In this document: in pieces, positions 63,972 to 64,000 of the stretch | Numbering within the stretch: position 1 is the first letter of the stretch | How the letters are laid out: each line of letters begins with the position of its first letter | DNA from: Hyphomicrobium sp. CS1BSMeth3 | GTDB taxonomy: Bacteria; Pseudomonadota; Alphaproteobacteria; Rhizobiales; Hyphomicrobiaceae | DNA length: 64,000 nucleotides | Direction: 5' to 3' | Assembly: GCF_900117415.1 (NCBI RefSeq) | Contig: NZ_FPEI01000004.1 | Coordinates: forward strand, 682,001 to 746,000 | Notes under the pieces: model-generated | What the model was told of the DNA's origin: nothing | The model's input: the letters and a program-made list of their open reading frames with translations, nothing else | Database searches by the model: none | Translations under genes and position numbers: made by a program

Positions 63972-64000
63972 GATCTTTGCGTCCTTCCCTTACTCGTGAT

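Overview
This is a GC-rich segment of an alphaproteobacterial chromosome. The gene content and order point to the Hyphomicrobiales (Rhizobiales). Diagnostic features are the flaF-flbT pair, motC and motE, an OmpR-type Rem-like regulator, a DUF1217 gene between motA and flgF, and the order flgB-flgC-fliE-flgG-flgA-flgI-motE-flgH-fliL-fliP. No genus can be named from the sequence alone. No rRNA, tRNA, CRISPR, insertion sequence or prophage was recognised.

Layout. (1) 1-7.6 kb: adenosylhomocysteinase, an odd metallophosphoesterase-like protein, a lipoprotein, an AcuI-type reductase, a polytopic membrane protein, a T4-type lysozyme domain protein and two small conserved proteins. (2) 7.6-42.7 kb: a nearly complete flagellar cluster. 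The minus strand carries five blocks: flgE-flgK-flgL-flaF-flbT-flgD-fliQ-flhA-fliR followed by fliJ-, flgJ-, flgN- and fliL-like genes; the rem-like regulator; fliF-fliH-motB-motC-fliK-fliG-fliM plus an unknown gene; a single flagellin gene with its own terminator; and motA, fliN, flhB, an unknown gene and flgB through fliP. A short divergent plus-strand operon (DUF1217, flgF, fliI) closes the cluster. No chemotaxis genes, fliO or visNR are present. (3) 42.7-48.3 kb: a GntR/UTRA regulator, then a membrane-fusion protein plus a family-2 glycosyltransferase with a PilZ domain, which looks like a c-di-GMP-responsive beta-glucan or cellulose-like exopolysaccharide synthase pair, then a secreted DUF1080 protein. 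(4) 48.3-55.9 kb: an enolase-superfamily dehydratase/racemase and a small cysteine protein, then a peptide-type ABC importer (fused double ATPase, binding protein, two permeases). (5) 55.9-64 kb: Lhr-like helicase plus PdeM nuclease, a PIF1-like helicase, a second GntR/UTRA regulator, exported MsrA, a PRMT-like methyltransferase and an NTF2-fold protein.

How the parts fit. Regions 2 and 3 place a motility apparatus next to a c-di-GMP-regulated surface polysaccharide module, a plausible motile/sessile switch locus. Region 4 looks like uptake plus catabolism of an organic acid or peptide-like compound. Region 5 is a DNA-repair and housekeeping neighbourhood.

The most unusual structure is not a gene. 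Three long intergenic elements of 163-167 bp lie 4-34 nt upstream of flgK, fliL and fliF. Each is built from two nested palindromes with 15-bp inner arms and 22-23-nt spacers. The fliF copy has different arm sequences but the same dimensions, and its arms still pair. A 63-bp derivative with an apparent internal deletion lies upstream of flaF. A second, unrelated palindromic repeat family with a GAGGGGCGGCG core occurs at 53.8, 59.3 and 63.5 kb, with a fragment at 41.2 kb.
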